Positions 32,497 to 41,827 of a stretch of DNA of 64,000 nt are shown one piece after another (position 1 is the stretch's first letter; each line of letters starts with the position of its first letter). The notes under the pieces were generated by a model. That model was not told where the DNA came from. It made no database searches and saw nothing but the letters and a program-made list of their open reading frames with translations. Location: positions 1 through 64,000 of the forward strand of contig NZ_WHJG01000032.1 of NCBI RefSeq assembly GCF_011682175.1, in the 5' to 3' direction. This stretch comes from Massilia frigida. GTDB taxonomy: Bacteria; Pseudomonadota; Gammaproteobacteria; Burkholderiales; Burkholderiaceae_D. Position numbers and translations under genes: made by a program.

Positions 32497-33084
32497 GGTC
32501 GGTGACCTTTCAGCGTGCGATTGTGGGAGCCAGATGGGCATGGCGGGGCGCGCCATGAAAGCCTGTCCTCCAAGAAATATACCTAACTTGGGTGGCGAGT
32601 TAAATGGCGCATTATCAACATGGAACAAATTCAGCGTCGCGTGTGTTTGCGATGCGACAAGCGCAACGGCGATGTTGTGTGCTCGTTATTGTCGATGCGG
32701 CCACGCGCCCGCCAGTGGCAACTGCCGGGCACGATCGATGGCGTTGGGTGGCAAGGCGCCTCGCGCCCACGGTTTTGGCGTGTACGGACGTGGAAAGAAG
32801 TCGTCCGGCGGTTCACTGGCCTCTAGGCGGCACGACGGCACGCGTGTTGACGGAATGAAGTCGCTGCGGGGGCAGAAGAGACGATCGTCGCGCCTGCGTG
32901 CAAGCAGGCGGCATGACGATCAGTATGGATGGCGTGGGTGCGCCTTGAAAGAGGCACCCACGCGCCGGGCTGAGAACTTGCAGGGCGAAAACCGGGGCCC
33001 CATCGCGTCGGCGCGCAACGACCGGCCTGGCAATTGCCAGGGGCGCGCGACTGGTGGATAAGGCTGGTTGAGGCCCCTGTACGG
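32497..33084. other. Gene-poor stretch between chemoreceptor and IS66 island
   Basis: About 590 bases without a gene I can support. Short open frames exist on the + strand but none shows a recognisable motif or ribosome binding site. Two perfect small dyads occur: CGCCTGC/GCAGGCG at 32891-32910 and GCGTGGGTGC/GCACCCACGC at 32932-32963, neither with a T tract. The promoter of the chemoreceptor gene should lie in the left part. It may be degraded sequence at the edge of the accessory island. Confidence 0.5.
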
Positions 33085-33302
33085 CTATCGGTTGCCGGCG
33101 TTCGCCGGAGCGTCCTTGGTGCGGGCGGCCGGATCCGTTGCGCCGGAAGTGGCCTTGTCCGTTGTTGCCGGTGCCTTGAGTTTGAAGGTGTCACCGGCGT
33201 TTTCGGTCCCGTGGGATTTGGGCCGCTTGGCGGGTTTGCCGTCCTTGGTTGGCGCCGCAGGCTTTTCCAGGACCATCTTCTTGTTCGGATCAAATTTAAA
33301 AG
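33085..33302 (-). pseudogene. Fragment of an unknown gene cut by the IS66 left end
   Basis: An open frame runs from the IS boundary at 33302 to a TAG at 33085, giving FKFDPNKKMVLEKPAAP and then a Lys/Ala/Pro/Thr-rich, disordered-looking tail ending PANAGNR. Directly upstream in the IS the frame meets a stop, so the 5' part is not there, and the sequence on the far side of the IS is a different gene. An intact 63-residue protein from the ATG at 33276 is possible but less likely. Family not recognised. Confidence 0.5.
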
Positions 33303-33316
33303 GTAACTATTCAGCC
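33303..33316. repeat. Left terminal inverted repeat of the IS66 element
   Basis: GTAACTATTCAGCC, the exact reverse complement of the right end at 34787-34800. Confidence 0.9.
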
Positions 33317-33374
33317 TGAGCGAGCGCTGCGATAGGCAGTTGTAAACTGCTCTGAAATCCCGCATGATGTCGCC

Positions 33375-34796
33375 ATGCCACCGAAACCGCCACGCCCAGC
33401 CACGACCCAATTGTCCCACGAGGACAAGGACCGTCTCATCGAAATGCTGTTTGCCAGGATGGAAGCGCTCGAGGCGAAGTTAGGGATGAACAGCGAGAAT
33501 TCGAGCAAGCCGCCGTCATCGGACGGACTTGGCAAGAAACCGAAGACGAGCTCGTTGCGCGGCAAGTCCGACAAGGCCGTTGGTGGGCAGACGGGCCACA
33601 AAGGAAAGACGCTCAAGCGCGTTGCCGATCCCACCGGAGTGCAGGACCATCGCCCACCGCCGCAGTGTAGCCACTGCCACAGCACCCTGGCCGTAGATCA
33701 GGCACAGGTATTGGAACGCCGCCAGGTATTCGACGTGCCAACGATGTGCTTCGAGGTGATCGAACACCGGACATACTCCGTCGTGTGCACGTGCGGCCAG
33801 CGCCACGACAGCGCCTTTCCCGCTGCGGTGAGCGAGTTCGTCCAGTACGGCCCGCGCGTTCGTGCACTGGGCGTGCATCTGACCCAAGGACAGATGCTGC
33901 CCTATGCCCGCGCGGCCGGGTTGATCAGCGAAATGACCGGCCTGTCGGTGTCGCCGGCTACGCTGTATGGCTGGGTTGAGGACGCCAGGCTGGCTTTGCA
34001 GGGAACGGCAGATCAAATTGCCCAGCAACTGCACCATGCTCCCGTCTTGTGCGCCGACGAGTCGGGCTTGCGCGTCGCCGGTCAATTGCACTGGATGCAC
34101 GTGGCCGCCACAGCCGATCTGACCTGGTACGGGATGCACGCCAAGCGTGGTCTGGAGGCCATCAACGCGCATGGCATTCTGCCTAAACGGATTGGCGTTC
34201 TGGTGCACGATTGCTGGGCTCCTTACTGGAAACTCGACGATGGCATGCATGCCTTGTGCAATGCCCATCTGCTGCGCGAGCTGGTCTACATTCACGAATT
34301 GACCGGACAAACCTGGCCGGTCGCCATGACGGAACTGCTGCTCAATGCCCAGCGGCTTACCGGGGCAGCACGGCGCCAGGAGCGAACAATTGACGCCGAT
34401 GGCATCGCCGCCTTCAGCACCGTCTACCACGCCATCGTGGCTGAGGGCGAGCAACTCAACCCACGCAAGCAAGCTGACGGGCAATCCGGCCGCTGCAAGC
34501 AGTCTGACGCCCACAACCTATTGCGCCGATTTCGACTCCATGCCGACGCCATCCTGCGCTTCATCGCCGATCCGTCCGTACCTTTCTCGAACAATATCGC
34601 GGAGCGTGCCGTCCGCATGCCGAAGGTCAAACAGAAGATCTCTGGGTGTTTCCGCACGATCACCGGAGCCGAGAATTTCTGCGTCATCCGCTCTTGCCTC
34701 GACACGTTCCGCAAGCAGGGCCAGAGCATGCTGGAAGTGCTACGCCGCGCGTTTATCGGCAATCCAATTTTGCTACGCCGCGTAGTGGCTGAATAG
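33375..34796 (+). CDS. IS66-family transposase
   Basis: Transposase of 473 residues, full length for the single-ORF IS66 group. It has an N-terminal leucine-rich helix (LIEMLFARMEALEAKL), the NSENSSKPPSSDG segment, a zinc-finger-like region (C98-x2-C101 and C138-x-C140), and the catalytic triad visible as ADESGL (Asp228), VHDCWAPY (Asp279) and NNIAERAVR (Glu410). The frame is intact, so the element may still be active. Confidence 0.96.
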   Translation: MPPKPPRPATTQLSHEDKDRLIEMLFARMEALEAKLGMNSENSSKPPSSDGLGKKPKTSSLRGKSDKAVGGQTGHKGKTLKRVADPTGVQDHRPPPQCSHCHSTLAVDQAQVLERRQVFDVPTMCFEVIEHRTYSVVCTCGQRHDSAFPAAVSEFVQYGPRVRALGVHLTQGQMLPYARAAGLISEMTGLSVSPATLYGWVEDARLALQGTADQIAQQLHHAPVLCADESGLRVAGQLHWMHVAATADLTWYGMHAKRGLEAINAHGILPKRIGVLVHDCWAPYWKLDDGMHALCNAHLLRELVYIHELTGQTWPVAMTELLLNAQRLTGAARRQERTIDADGIAAFSTVYHAIVAEGEQLNPRKQADGQSGRCKQSDAHNLLRRFRLHADAILRFIADPSVPFSNNIAERAVRMPKVKQKISGCFRTITGAENFCVIRSCLDTFRKQGQSMLEVLRRAFIGNPILLRRVVAE

Positions 34797-34800
34797 TTAC
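34787..34800. repeat. Right terminal inverted repeat of the IS66 element
   Basis: GGCTGAATAGTTAC; contains the transposase stop codon TAG at 34794-34796. The same 14 bases occur at 113-126 in the partial element at the window start. Confidence 0.9.
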
Positions 34801-34806
34801 CTCGCG

Positions 34807-35436
34807 TTAAAACAACAACGCGCTATTCGATTGCGAGGAAACCACCGGTGCCTGCTCACCCGGCAAACCAGGGGCATAGGCCATGCGCCGCGCGCTGCCA
34901 CTTTCCCTGCGCGCCCGGACCCCACGGCTCGCGGCTGCCACGGCTGGCGGCTGATTGAGCACGATGCGCGCTGACGCAGCGCTACCGTTTCCACCTGCGG
35001 CAACCACTTTCAGGACATACCCCAGCCGGAATCCGCTGATGAAATTGCCCGAGTAATAGCAGCTAAATGCCGCACGCAAGGCATCCTGCTGGCTGCGGCC
35101 TGTTTTGCCCGCCCGCTGATAGCATTCCGCAAGGATTGCGCTTCCCGCACTCAAGTTCCGGCATGGATCGAATGCGGTGGCCAGTGTCAGCCCGTACTTG
35201 GCCAGATTGCGCTTGTTTACCTGCGCCAGGCCCATGCTGAAGTTATAGCCATTCTTTTCAAGCCACTGCGCCGTGGCCAGCGCTTCGCCGCTATTGCGCG
35301 GCTGGCGTTCGAGCCGCGCGCCGACCACACCGATGGCATACGGATTAAACGAGGACTCGACACGGACAATCCGCTGCATCGTGTCGACATGAACACCCGG
35401 CGCACACTGTTGCGCGAGAAACACAAAATCGATCAT
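34807..35436 (-). CDS. VirB1-like lytic transglycosylase
   Basis: Protein of 209 residues from the start at 35436 (MIDFVFLAQQ). It contains the lysozyme-like SLT fold with catalytic Glu27 in RIVRVESSFNPYAIGVV, then YNFSMGLAQVNKRNLAKYGL and DPCRNLSAGSAILAECYQRA, the pattern of VirB1/TrbN-type enzymes that open peptidoglycan for type IV secretion. No signal peptide is obvious. No other VirB gene is present in the window. The IS66 right end stands 6 bases behind its stop codon. It is divergent from the phospholipase-like gene at 35831 across an AT-rich spacer. It looks like a survivor of a conjugative or secretion locus. Confidence 0.82.
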   Translation of the reverse strand: MIDFVFLAQQCAPGVHVDTMQRIVRVESSFNPYAIGVVGARLERQPRNSGEALATAQWLEKNGYNFSMGLAQVNKRNLAKYGLTLATAFDPCRNLSAGSAILAECYQRAGKTGRSQQDALRAAFSCYYSGNFISGFRLGYVLKVVAAGGNGSAASARIVLNQPPAVAAASRGVRARRESGSARRMAYAPGLPGEQAPVVSSQSNSALLF

Positions 35437-35830
35437 TCGCCCATCCGCCTGTTTGACACCACTGTTGTGATCCGCGTCATTCGACCGTACGGACAAACGT
35501 TGAATACTCTCCAAATTACGCAAAGAACTGCATTTTTCGCCCGATCATGTTGTCGAAATGAAACATTGCCGCAACAATGTCACAAATAATCATTTAGTGA
35601 GCAGAAAATATTTTATTTATCTTATTGTCAACTTACCCATGCATATTGTCAACTTATTTTGTGTAAAAACGTTGAACCTATGCAACATCAAACCCTCCCG
35701 CCCAGCGCCGCTGCACTCTGCCAAGGGCGGCGCTAATGTTCCGGAAGAGCAAATTCATGCGATACTTCTTTTGCAATATTTACTGCGTCCATCGTGGCGC
35801 TACGCCCTATTCTACCCACAAAAAAACGCC
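35437..35830. promoter_or_regulatory. AT-rich divergent regulatory spacer
   Basis: About 390 bases without a supported gene, in part far richer in A and T than the rest of the window (notably 35580-35680). It holds the divergent promoters of the lytic transglycosylase and the phospholipase-like gene. Besides the direct repeats at 35623-35656 there is an 18-base dyad ACATTG-CCGCAA-CAATGT at 35563-35580. Such islands are typical targets of xenogeneic silencers (inference). Confidence 0.55.
35623..35656 (+). repeat. Two 13-bp direct repeats, 21 bp apart
   Basis: TATTGTCAACTTA occurs at 35623-35635 and again, identical, at 35644-35656. The 21-base offset equals two helical turns, putting both copies on the same face of the DNA, as for a regulator binding as a tandem dimer. 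Confidence 0.7.
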
Positions 35831-36403
35831 ATGAAAAAATTTCACAGAAGAATTATTGGATTCGGTTTCGCAATTGGATGCGTAGCAACATCGCCCGCCC
35901 TCGCGGAGCGGGTCCAGCTCAGCGGCGAGTCTTCGGGAGCCGATGTGTTGTTTTCCACGCAGGACGACATCGCCCTCTATTTGGTTGACTTTATCAACAA
36001 AGCACAGCGCCGCGTGTGGGTCTCCGCCAACGAGTTCACCCTGCCGGAGGTAGCGCAAGCCATCATCCAGGCCAAGGTGCGCGGGCTCGATGTGCGCGTC
36101 CTGCTCGACGCGTCCCAGACCGGTCCGGACAAGAACAACGCCGCCGCGCGCTTTCGCGCCGGTGGCATTACCCCGCTGGTTCATTCACGCAACCGCGGCA
36201 TGCATCAGAATTTCGTGATCTGCGACGACGACCGGGTCGCCTTCGGCAGCGCCGGCTTCACGGCAGCGGCCATGCAGAAGGCGCGCCCGGGCACGCCGTC
36301 CAAAAAGACCGCGGATAACTTCAATCTGTTTGTCGGCGTGCCAGCATTGGCCAAGCAATACGTGGCCGAGTTCGAGCGCCTGAGCTTGGAATCGGCGCGC
36401 TAG
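35831..36403 (+). CDS. Exported Nuc-type phospholipase D-like protein, HKD lysine missing
   Basis: Protein of 190 residues with a signal peptide ending SPALA (cleavage near residue 25). It has the single PLD domain of the plasmid-type endonuclease Nuc: ISTQDDIALYLVDFINKAQR-like start (FSTQDDIALYLVDFINKAQ), AIIQAKVRGLDVRVLLDASQ, and the active-site region GMHQNFVICDDD plus AFGSAGFT. The HxKx4D motif reads His125-x-Asn127-x4-Asp132, so the lysine is Asn. Activity is therefore doubtful. Nuc-like genes often occur in conjugative transfer regions, which fits the VirB1-like neighbour. The ATG at 35831 is the only start giving a proper signal peptide. Confidence 0.82.
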   Translation: MKKFHRRIIGFGFAIGCVATSPALAERVQLSGESSGADVLFSTQDDIALYLVDFINKAQRRVWVSANEFTLPEVAQAIIQAKVRGLDVRVLLDASQTGPDKNNAAARFRAGGITPLVHSRNRGMHQNFVICDDDRVAFGSAGFTAAAMQKARPGTPSKKTADNFNLFVGVPALAKQYVAEFERLSLESAR

Positions 36404-36419
36404 GACGCCCGGGACGAAA

Positions 36420-36456
36420 AAAAAACGCGCCAGCCTCATCGGGTGGCGCGTTTTTT
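36420..36456. terminator. Bidirectional rho-independent terminator
   Basis: A 13-bp stem AAAAAACGCGCCA / TGGCGCGTTTTTT with an 11-base loop lies between the convergent phospholipase-like gene and pntB. A and T tracts on both sides allow termination in both directions. Confidence 0.9.
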
Positions 36457-36473
36457 GCTTGGCGCAGCCGGTA

Positions 36474-37934
36474 CTAGTCGACTGCCTTGACCATCGCCTC
36501 GATCACCTTCTTGGCATCGCCAAACACCATCATGGTATTGGCCTGGTAGAACAGGTCATTATCCAGGCCCGCATAGCCGGACGCCATCGAGCGCTTGTTG
36601 ACGATGATGCTCTTGGCCTTGTACGCCTCCAGGATCGGCATGCCGGCGATCGGCGACTTGGGATCCTTGGCCGCCGGATTGACCACATCGTTCGCGCCCA
36701 GCACCAGCACCACGTCGGCCTGGCCGAATTCGCCGTTGATGTCCTCCATCTCGTATACCTGGTCGTACGGCACCTCGGCTTCGGCCAGCAGCACGTTCAT
36801 GTGCCCCGGCATGCGGCCCGCCACCGGATGGATCGCATACTTGACGATCACGCCCTTGTGGGTCAGCTTCTCGACCAGCTCCTTGAGCGAATGCTGGGCG
36901 CGCGCCACCGCCAGGCCATAGCCCGGCACGATGATCACGGTTTCGGCATTGCTCATGATGAAAGCCGCATCGTCGGCGGAACCCGACTTGACCGGACGCT
37001 GTTCCTGCGCGCCGCCAGTGGCCGCCGCCGCCGGGTCGCCGCCGAAGCCGCCCAGGATCACATTGAAGAACGAGCGGTTCATCGCCTTGCACATGATGTA
37101 CGACAGGATCGCGCCGGACGAGCCGACCAGCGACCCGGCAATGATCAGCATCGAGTTATTCAGCGAAAAACCGATGCCCGCCGCCGCCCAGCCGGAATAG
37201 CTGTTCAACATCGACACCACCACCGGCATGTCGGCCCCGCCGATCGGAATGATGATCAGCACACCCAGGATGAACGCCAGCACCGCCATGAGGATGAACG
37301 GCGTCCATGCCGGTTCCACGCCGGGCGCGAAGCAAAACACCAGGCCGAGCGCGATCAGGGCGATCGCGATACCGAGGTTGAGCATATGCTGGCCGGGGAA
37401 GCTGACCGGCGCGCCCTGGAACAGGCGGAACTTGTATTTGCCCGACAGCTTGCCGAAGGCGATCACGGAACCCGAGAACGTCACCGCGCCCACGAAGGTC
37501 CCGATGAACAGCTCCAGGCGGTTCCCGAACGGCAGCGCCACGCCGGCGGTGGTGATCTGGAACACCCACGGTTCGGCCACCACGGCCACCGCGATGCACA
37601 CTGCCGCCAGGCCGATCAGCGAGTGCATCGCCGCCACCAGTTCCGGCATCTTGGTCATCTCGACTTTTTTGGCCGCATACGCGCCAATCCCGCCGCCCAC
37701 CACCACGCCCAGCAGCACCAGGCTGAAACCCAAGCCGCCGCTGCTGGCCGCCTGCGCCTGCAGCTTGAAGATCAGCGCCACGGTGGTGACCGTGGCAATC
37801 GCCATGCCGCTCATGCCGAAGGCGTTGCCGGTGCGCGCCGTGGCCGGCGACGACAAGCCCTTGAGCGCCTGGATGAAGCACACCGACGCGATCAGGTAGA
37901 ACATCGTCACCAGGTTCATGCTGATATAGCTCAT
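36474..37934 (-). CDS. pntB: NAD(P) transhydrogenase subunit beta
   Basis: Inner-membrane proton-translocating transhydrogenase, subunit with the NADP(H)-binding domain. The 486-residue protein has about nine membrane segments in its first 280 residues and ends with the NADP domain, seen as [17 protein letters not shown] and [14 protein letters not shown]. The start ATG overlaps the pntAb stop by four bases. The complex balances NADPH supply against the proton gradient. Confidence 0.97.
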   Translation of the reverse strand: MSYISMNLVTMFYLIASVCFIQALKGLSSPATARTGNAFGMSGMAIATVTTVALIFKLQAQAASSGGLGFSLVLLGVVVGGGIGAYAAKKVEMTKMPELVAAMHSLIGLAAVCIAVAVVAEPWVFQITTAGVALPFGNRLELFIGTFVGAVTFSGSVIAFGKLSGKYKFRLFQGAPVSFPGQHMLNLGIAIALIALGLVFCFAPGVEPAWTPFILMAVLAFILGVLIIIPIGGADMPVVVSMLNSYSGWAAAGIGFSLNNSMLIIAGSLVGSSGAILSYIMCKAMNRSFFNVILGGFGGDPAAAATGGAQEQRPVKSGSADDAAFIMSNAETVIIVPGYGLAVARAQHSLKELVEKLTHKGVIVKYAIHPVAGRMPGHMNVLLAEAEVPYDQVYEMEDINGEFGQADVVLVLGANDVVNPAAKDPKSPIAGMPILEAYKAKSIIVNKRSMASGYAGLDNDLFYQANTMMVFGDAKKVIEAMVKAVD

Positions 37935-38254
37935 GCGTGATCCCCCGCCTTGGCCTTGGCCGCCTTGGGTTCCTTCTTGCGGAACATTTCGAGCATGCGC
38001 TGGGTGACCAGGAAGCCGCCGAACACATTGACCGCCGCCAGCGCCACCGCCACCGTGCCGGCCACCTGCCCGACGATCCCGGTGGTCAGGCCGGCGGCGA
38101 GCATGGCGCCGACGATGATGATCGCCGAAATGGCGTTGGTGACCGCCATCAGCGGCGTGTGCAGCGCCGGGGTGACGGTCCAGACTACGTGGTAACCGAC
38201 GTAAATCGCCAGTACGAAGATGATGAGATTAATGATGGTGTGACTGACTTCCAT
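37931..38254 (-). CDS. pntAb: NAD(P) transhydrogenase subunit alpha part 2
   Basis: Short membrane part of the alpha subunit, 107 residues with three to four hydrophobic segments ([35 protein letters not shown]) and a basic tail. In enterobacteria this region is fused to the NAD-binding part; here the alpha subunit is split into two genes, as in many alpha- and betaproteobacteria. It lies between pntAa and pntB. Confidence 0.95.
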   Translation of the reverse strand: MEVSHTIINLIIFVLAIYVGYHVVWTVTPALHTPLMAVTNAISAIIIVGAMLAAGLTTGIVGQVAGTVAVALAAVNVFGGFLVTQRMLEMFRKKEPKAAKAKAGDHA

Positions 38255-38294
38255 GCTGCCTCCCTCTAAAGTTGATGTGATGTGGCGGCGCGCG

Positions 38295-39407
38295 CTATGT
38301 GCGCAGCACCGTGCCGTCGGCGCACACCAGGGTGGCCTTGAGGATCTCGTCTTCGCGGTCGATCACCAGCTGTTCATCCTTGTCGATGACCAGCTTGAGG
38401 AAATCGAGCACATTGCGCGCATACAGGGCCGAGGCATCGGCCGCCACCAGGGTCGCCAGGTCCGGCTCGCCGATGATATGCACACCGTATTTGGTGACCG
38501 TCTTGTTCAGTTCCGACAGCGGGCAGTTACCGCCCTGCGACACGGCCAGGTCGACGATCACGGAACCGGGCTTCATGGCCTTGACCGTCTCTTCGGAGAT
38601 GAGCACCGGTGCGGCGCGCCCCGGAATGAGCGCGGTGGTGATGATGATGTCGGCCAGCTTGGCGCGTTCGTGTACCAGTTCGCCCTGGCGCCGCATCCAG
38701 TCGGCCGGCATCGAGCGCGCATAGCCGCCCGAACCCTTGGCGATTTCCTTTTCCTCGTCGGTCAGGTAGGGCACGTCGATGAACTTGGCGCCGAGCGACT
38801 CGACCTGCTCCTTGACCGGCGGGCGCACGTCGGACGCCTCGATCACGGCGCCCAGGCGCTTGGCGGTGGCAATCGCCTGCAGCCCCGCCACGCCAACGCC
38901 CATGATCAGCACGCGCGCCGCTTTCACGGTGCCGGCCGCGGTCATCAGCATCGGCATGAAGCGCTGGTAGGTGTTCGCCGCCATCATCACCGCCTTGTAG
39001 CCGGCGATGTTGGCCTGCGAAGACAGCACGTCCATCGACTGCGCGCGCGTAATGCGCGGCACCGCTTCGAGCGCAAAGGCGCGCAGGCGGGCTGCGGCCA
39101 TGGCGGCGATATTGTCGGTATCGAAAGGATTGAGCATGCCGATCAACACGGCATCGGGTTTCATGAGGGGACGTTCGGCGGCGTTCGGTGCGCGCACCTT
39201 GAGCACCACGTCGCAGCCGAAAGCATCTGCGGCGGTGCCGATCGTGGCGCCGGCCGCCGCATACGCTTCATCAGTGACGGATGCCATCAGGCCGGCGCCC
39301 GCCTGGACGACGATCTGGTGCTTGACGGCGAGCTTCTTGACCGTCTCGGGAGTTGCTGCAACACGCGTTTCACCCGACCGCGTTTCGGCCGGTATGCCTA
39401 TTCTCAT
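38295..39407 (-). CDS. pntAa: NAD(P) transhydrogenase subunit alpha part 1
   Basis: Soluble NAD(H)-binding part of the transhydrogenase, 370 residues. It starts [20 protein letters not shown], has the alanine dehydrogenase/PNT fold and the nucleotide-binding segment [20 protein letters not shown]. First gene of pntAa-pntAb-pntB; the 245-base gap upstream to nudJ holds divergent promoters that I could not define. Confidence 0.96.
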   Translation of the reverse strand: MRIGIPAETRSGETRVAATPETVKKLAVKHQIVVQAGAGLMASVTDEAYAAAGATIGTAADAFGCDVVLKVRAPNAAERPLMKPDAVLIGMLNPFDTDNIAAMAAARLRAFALEAVPRITRAQSMDVLSSQANIAGYKAVMMAANTYQRFMPMLMTAAGTVKAARVLIMGVGVAGLQAIATAKRLGAVIEASDVRPPVKEQVESLGAKFIDVPYLTDEEKEIAKGSGGYARSMPADWMRRQGELVHERAKLADIIITTALIPGRAAPVLISEETVKAMKPGSVIVDLAVSQGGNCPLSELNKTVTKYGVHIIGEPDLATLVAADASALYARNVLDFLKLVIDKDEQLVIDREDEILKATLVCADGTVLRT

Positions 39408-39652
39408 GACGCCTCCATAGAATTAATAAACTGCTCACGATAGTACACGCAAACTTCAAAATAGCACGACCATCCGCTTTTTCTAGATGAACTCTTCCAC
39501 ATCCAAACCGGTTGCACTGCGCGCTGCGCAAAATCCCGCATTTTCTTGTATCAGATCAATACCGTGTTCCCCGATTCAGGCTTGTGTTCGGTGACGGATC
39601 GGCAAGCGATGCTGCATGAAGGTAAAATGACGGCTCATTTTGAAGGACACGC

Positions 39653-40138
39653 ATGCCGCATATCTGGAAACCCTCCGTTACCGTTGCCGCCATCATCGAG
39701 CGTGATGGCAAGTTCCTCCTGATTGAAGAAGAGACCAGTGAAGGCATCCGCCTGAACCAGCCGGCGGGCCACCTCGACCCGCTCGAAACGCTGGCCCAGG
39801 CGGTGGTGCGCGAAGTGCTGGAAGAGACGGCGTACGACTTCACGCCGCAGGCGCTGGTGGGCGTGTACATGTCGCGCTACGCCTCCACGCGGCGCGGCAC
39901 CGACGTGACCTACCTGCGCTTCACCTTTTGCGGCGAGGCCGGCGCCGAACATGACCAGCCGCTCGACGATGGCATCATCCGCACCTTGTGGATGACGCGC
40001 GACGAAATGGCGGCCTGCCAGGAGCGCCACCGCAGCCCACTGATGCTGCAGTGCGTGGACGACTACCTGGCCGGCCGGCGCGCGCCGCTGGACATGCTGC
40101 ACACCCACGCCTCGGTGTTCGAGGGTGGATTAACCTAA
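39653..40138 (+). CDS. nudJ: NUDIX hydrolase, NudJ-type phosphatase
   Basis: Nudix pyrophosphatase of 161 residues acting on nucleoside di/triphosphates and thiamine pyrimidine pyrophosphate in characterised NudJ proteins. The Nudix box is complete: GHLDPLETLAQAVVREVLEE, with the metal-binding glutamates. The N-terminal PHIWKPSVTVAAIIERDGKF fits NudJ. It lies 15 bases before mnmA, a neighbourhood also seen in gammaproteobacteria. Confidence 0.9.
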   Translation: MPHIWKPSVTVAAIIERDGKFLLIEEETSEGIRLNQPAGHLDPLETLAQAVVREVLEETAYDFTPQALVGVYMSRYASTRRGTDVTYLRFTFCGEAGAEHDQPLDDGIIRTLWMTRDEMAACQERHRSPLMLQCVDDYLAGRRAPLDMLHTHASVFEGGLT

Positions 40139-40153
40139 GACGGATGTAATGCA

Positions 40154-41269
40154 ATGACGAACGCAGGGAAAAAGCAGAAAGTCGTGATCGGCATGTCGGG
40201 CGGAGTCGACTCCTCGGTCGCGGCGTGGATGCTCAAGGAACAGGGCTACGACGTGGTCGGCCTGTTCATGAAAAACTGGGAAGACGACGACGATTCCGAA
40301 TACTGCTCCACGCGCCAGGACTGGATCGACGCGGCCAGCGTGGCCGACGTGGTGGGCGTGGACATCGAAGCGGTCAATTTCGCGGCCGAATACAAGGACC
40401 GCGTGTTCGCCGACTTCCTGCGCGAGTACCAGGCCGGGCGCACTCCGAATCCGGATGTGCTGTGCAACGCCGAGATCAAGTTCAAGGCTTTCCTCGACCA
40501 TGCGATGCACCTGGGCGCGGACCTGATCGCGACCGGGCACTATGCGCGCGTGCGCCAGAACGGCGCCAGCTTCGAGCTGCTCAAGGCCTTCGACCATACC
40601 AAGGACCAGAGCTACTTCCTGCATCGCCTGAACCAGGCGCAGTTGTCGCGCACCCTGTTCCCGCTGGGCGAAATCCCCAAGACCGAAGTGCGCAAGATCG
40701 CCGAAAAGCTGGCGCTGCCCAACGCCGCTAAAAAGGATTCGACCGGCATCTGCTTCATCGGCGAGCGTCCGTTCCGCGATTTCCTGAACCGCTACCTGTC
40801 GTACAAGCCGGGCCCGATGAAAACCGACGACGGCAAGACGGTGGGCGAGCACGTCGGGCTGTCGTTCTACACGCTGGGCCAGCGCAAGGGCATCGGCGTG
40901 GGCGGCATGAAGGCGTACAAGAACCCGGACGGCAGCAGCGACGCCTGGTACGTGGCGCGCAAGGATATCGCCACCAACACCCTGTATATCGTGCAGGGAC
41001 ACGACCATCCGTGGCTGTTGTCGAGCGCCCTGCGCGCCGACCAGGCCAGCTGGGTGGCCGGCGCGCCTCCCGAAGCGCGCGCCATGTCGGCCAAGACCCG
41101 CTACCGCCAGGCCGACGTGCCGTGCGTGGTCACGCCCGACGCCATGGGCAATTTCAGTTTGAGCTTCAGCGATCCCCAGTGGGCGGTCACGCCGGGGCAG
41201 TCGGCGGTGCTGTACGACGGCGACGTGTGCCTCGGTGGCGGCATGATCGATACGTCGACGGCGGCCTGA
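40154..41269 (+). CDS. mnmA: tRNA-specific 2-thiouridylase MnmA
   Basis: Enzyme adding sulphur to U34 of tRNA-Lys, -Glu and -Gln. The 371-residue protein has the PP-loop [20 protein letters not shown], the first catalytic cysteine in [12 protein letters not shown] and the second in [13 protein letters not shown]. It belongs to nudJ-mnmA-DUF2812; its TGA (41267-41269) is followed directly by a GTG start. Confidence 0.97.
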   Translation: MTNAGKKQKVVIGMSGGVDSSVAAWMLKEQGYDVVGLFMKNWEDDDDSEYCSTRQDWIDAASVADVVGVDIEAVNFAAEYKDRVFADFLREYQAGRTPNPDVLCNAEIKFKAFLDHAMHLGADLIATGHYARVRQNGASFELLKAFDHTKDQSYFLHRLNQAQLSRTLFPLGEIPKTEVRKIAEKLALPNAAKKDSTGICFIGERPFRDFLNRYLSYKPGPMKTDDGKTVGEHVGLSFYTLGQRKGIGVGGMKAYKNPDGSSDAWYVARKDIATNTLYIVQGHDHPWLLSSALRADQASWVAGAPPEARAMSAKTRYRQADVPCVVTPDAMGNFSLSFSDPQWAVTPGQSAVLYDGDVCLGGGMIDTSTAA

Positions 41270-41800
41270 GTGGGCGCGCACGTCCGGATCTTCAAGTGGT
41301 TCTGGGCGGCCCGCGAGCACGAGCAGGAGCTGTGGCTGCGCCGGATGGCGCAGCAAGGCTTGCACCTGGCGGGCGTGAATGTGCTCTCGCTCTGGAAGTT
41401 CAAGCAGGGCGTGCCGGCCGATGTGGTGTACCGGCTCGATTGCGGCGACAACGTGGACGAACCGGAGCAATACTGGGGACCGTTCGCAGCGTTGGGCTGG
41501 GAACGTGCGGCCGATGCCGGCGGCTGGAAGTATTTTCGCCAGACCGCCATCAACGGCAAGGTGCCGGCATTCCCGCCGGACCAGTATTCGAAGCGCGACA
41601 ATCTCAGGGCCATGCTATTGCTGCTGGCCGTCATCGGCGGCTGCCTCTGCCTGTCGGCCTGGCTCATGGTCGACTGGGACGCGCTGCGCACACTGTCGGG
41701 AGTCTACCTGCAACCGGCGCTCGCCTTCGGCGCCGTGGCGGCGCTCGTGTACGGGTATGGCGTGTACCGGCTGGTCATGCGCATCCGCCAGTTGCGCTGA
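41270..41800 (+). CDS. DUF2812-like membrane protein
   Basis: Protein of 176 residues that starts with GTG immediately after the mnmA stop, implying translational coupling. The N-terminal half (IFKWFWAAREHEQELWLRRM, then GLHLAGVN and YRLDCGD) resembles DUF2812, which occurs in membrane proteins often tied to PadR regulators. Two hydrophobic segments follow (AMLLLLAVIGGCLCLSAWLM and LQPALAFGAVAALVYGYGVY). Function unknown; no PadR gene is adjacent. Confidence 0.65.
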   Translation: MGAHVRIFKWFWAAREHEQELWLRRMAQQGLHLAGVNVLSLWKFKQGVPADVVYRLDCGDNVDEPEQYWGPFAALGWERAADAGGWKYFRQTAINGKVPAFPPDQYSKRDNLRAMLLLLAVIGGCLCLSAWLMVDWDALRTLSGVYLQPALAFGAVAALVYGYGVYRLVMRIRQLR

Positions 41801-41827
41801 ACCGGCGTTCGCCCCTTGATATGCCGC

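Larger units (their letters stand above)
33303..34800 (+). mobile_element. Complete IS66-family insertion sequence (single-ORF, ISBst12-like)
   Basis: About 1.5 kb bounded by perfect 14-bp inverted repeats GTAACTATTCAGCC (33303-33316) and GGCTGAATAGTTAC (34787-34800), containing a single transposase gene. The GTAA ends and lack of accessory orfA/orfB fit the ISBst12 subgroup of IS66. IS66 elements normally make 8-bp target duplications; the flanks here (TTTAAAAG left, CTCGCGTT right) do not match, so the element has been involved in a deletion or recombination after insertion. Confidence 0.92.

Noticed and set aside
32604-33061. Short + strand open frames between the chemoreceptor and the IS
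   Set aside because: No motif, no ribosome binding site, low-complexity Arg-rich translations.
36412-36470. Possible small RNA gene at the strong hairpin behind the PLD-like gene
   Set aside because: Simple bidirectional terminator between convergent genes explains it.
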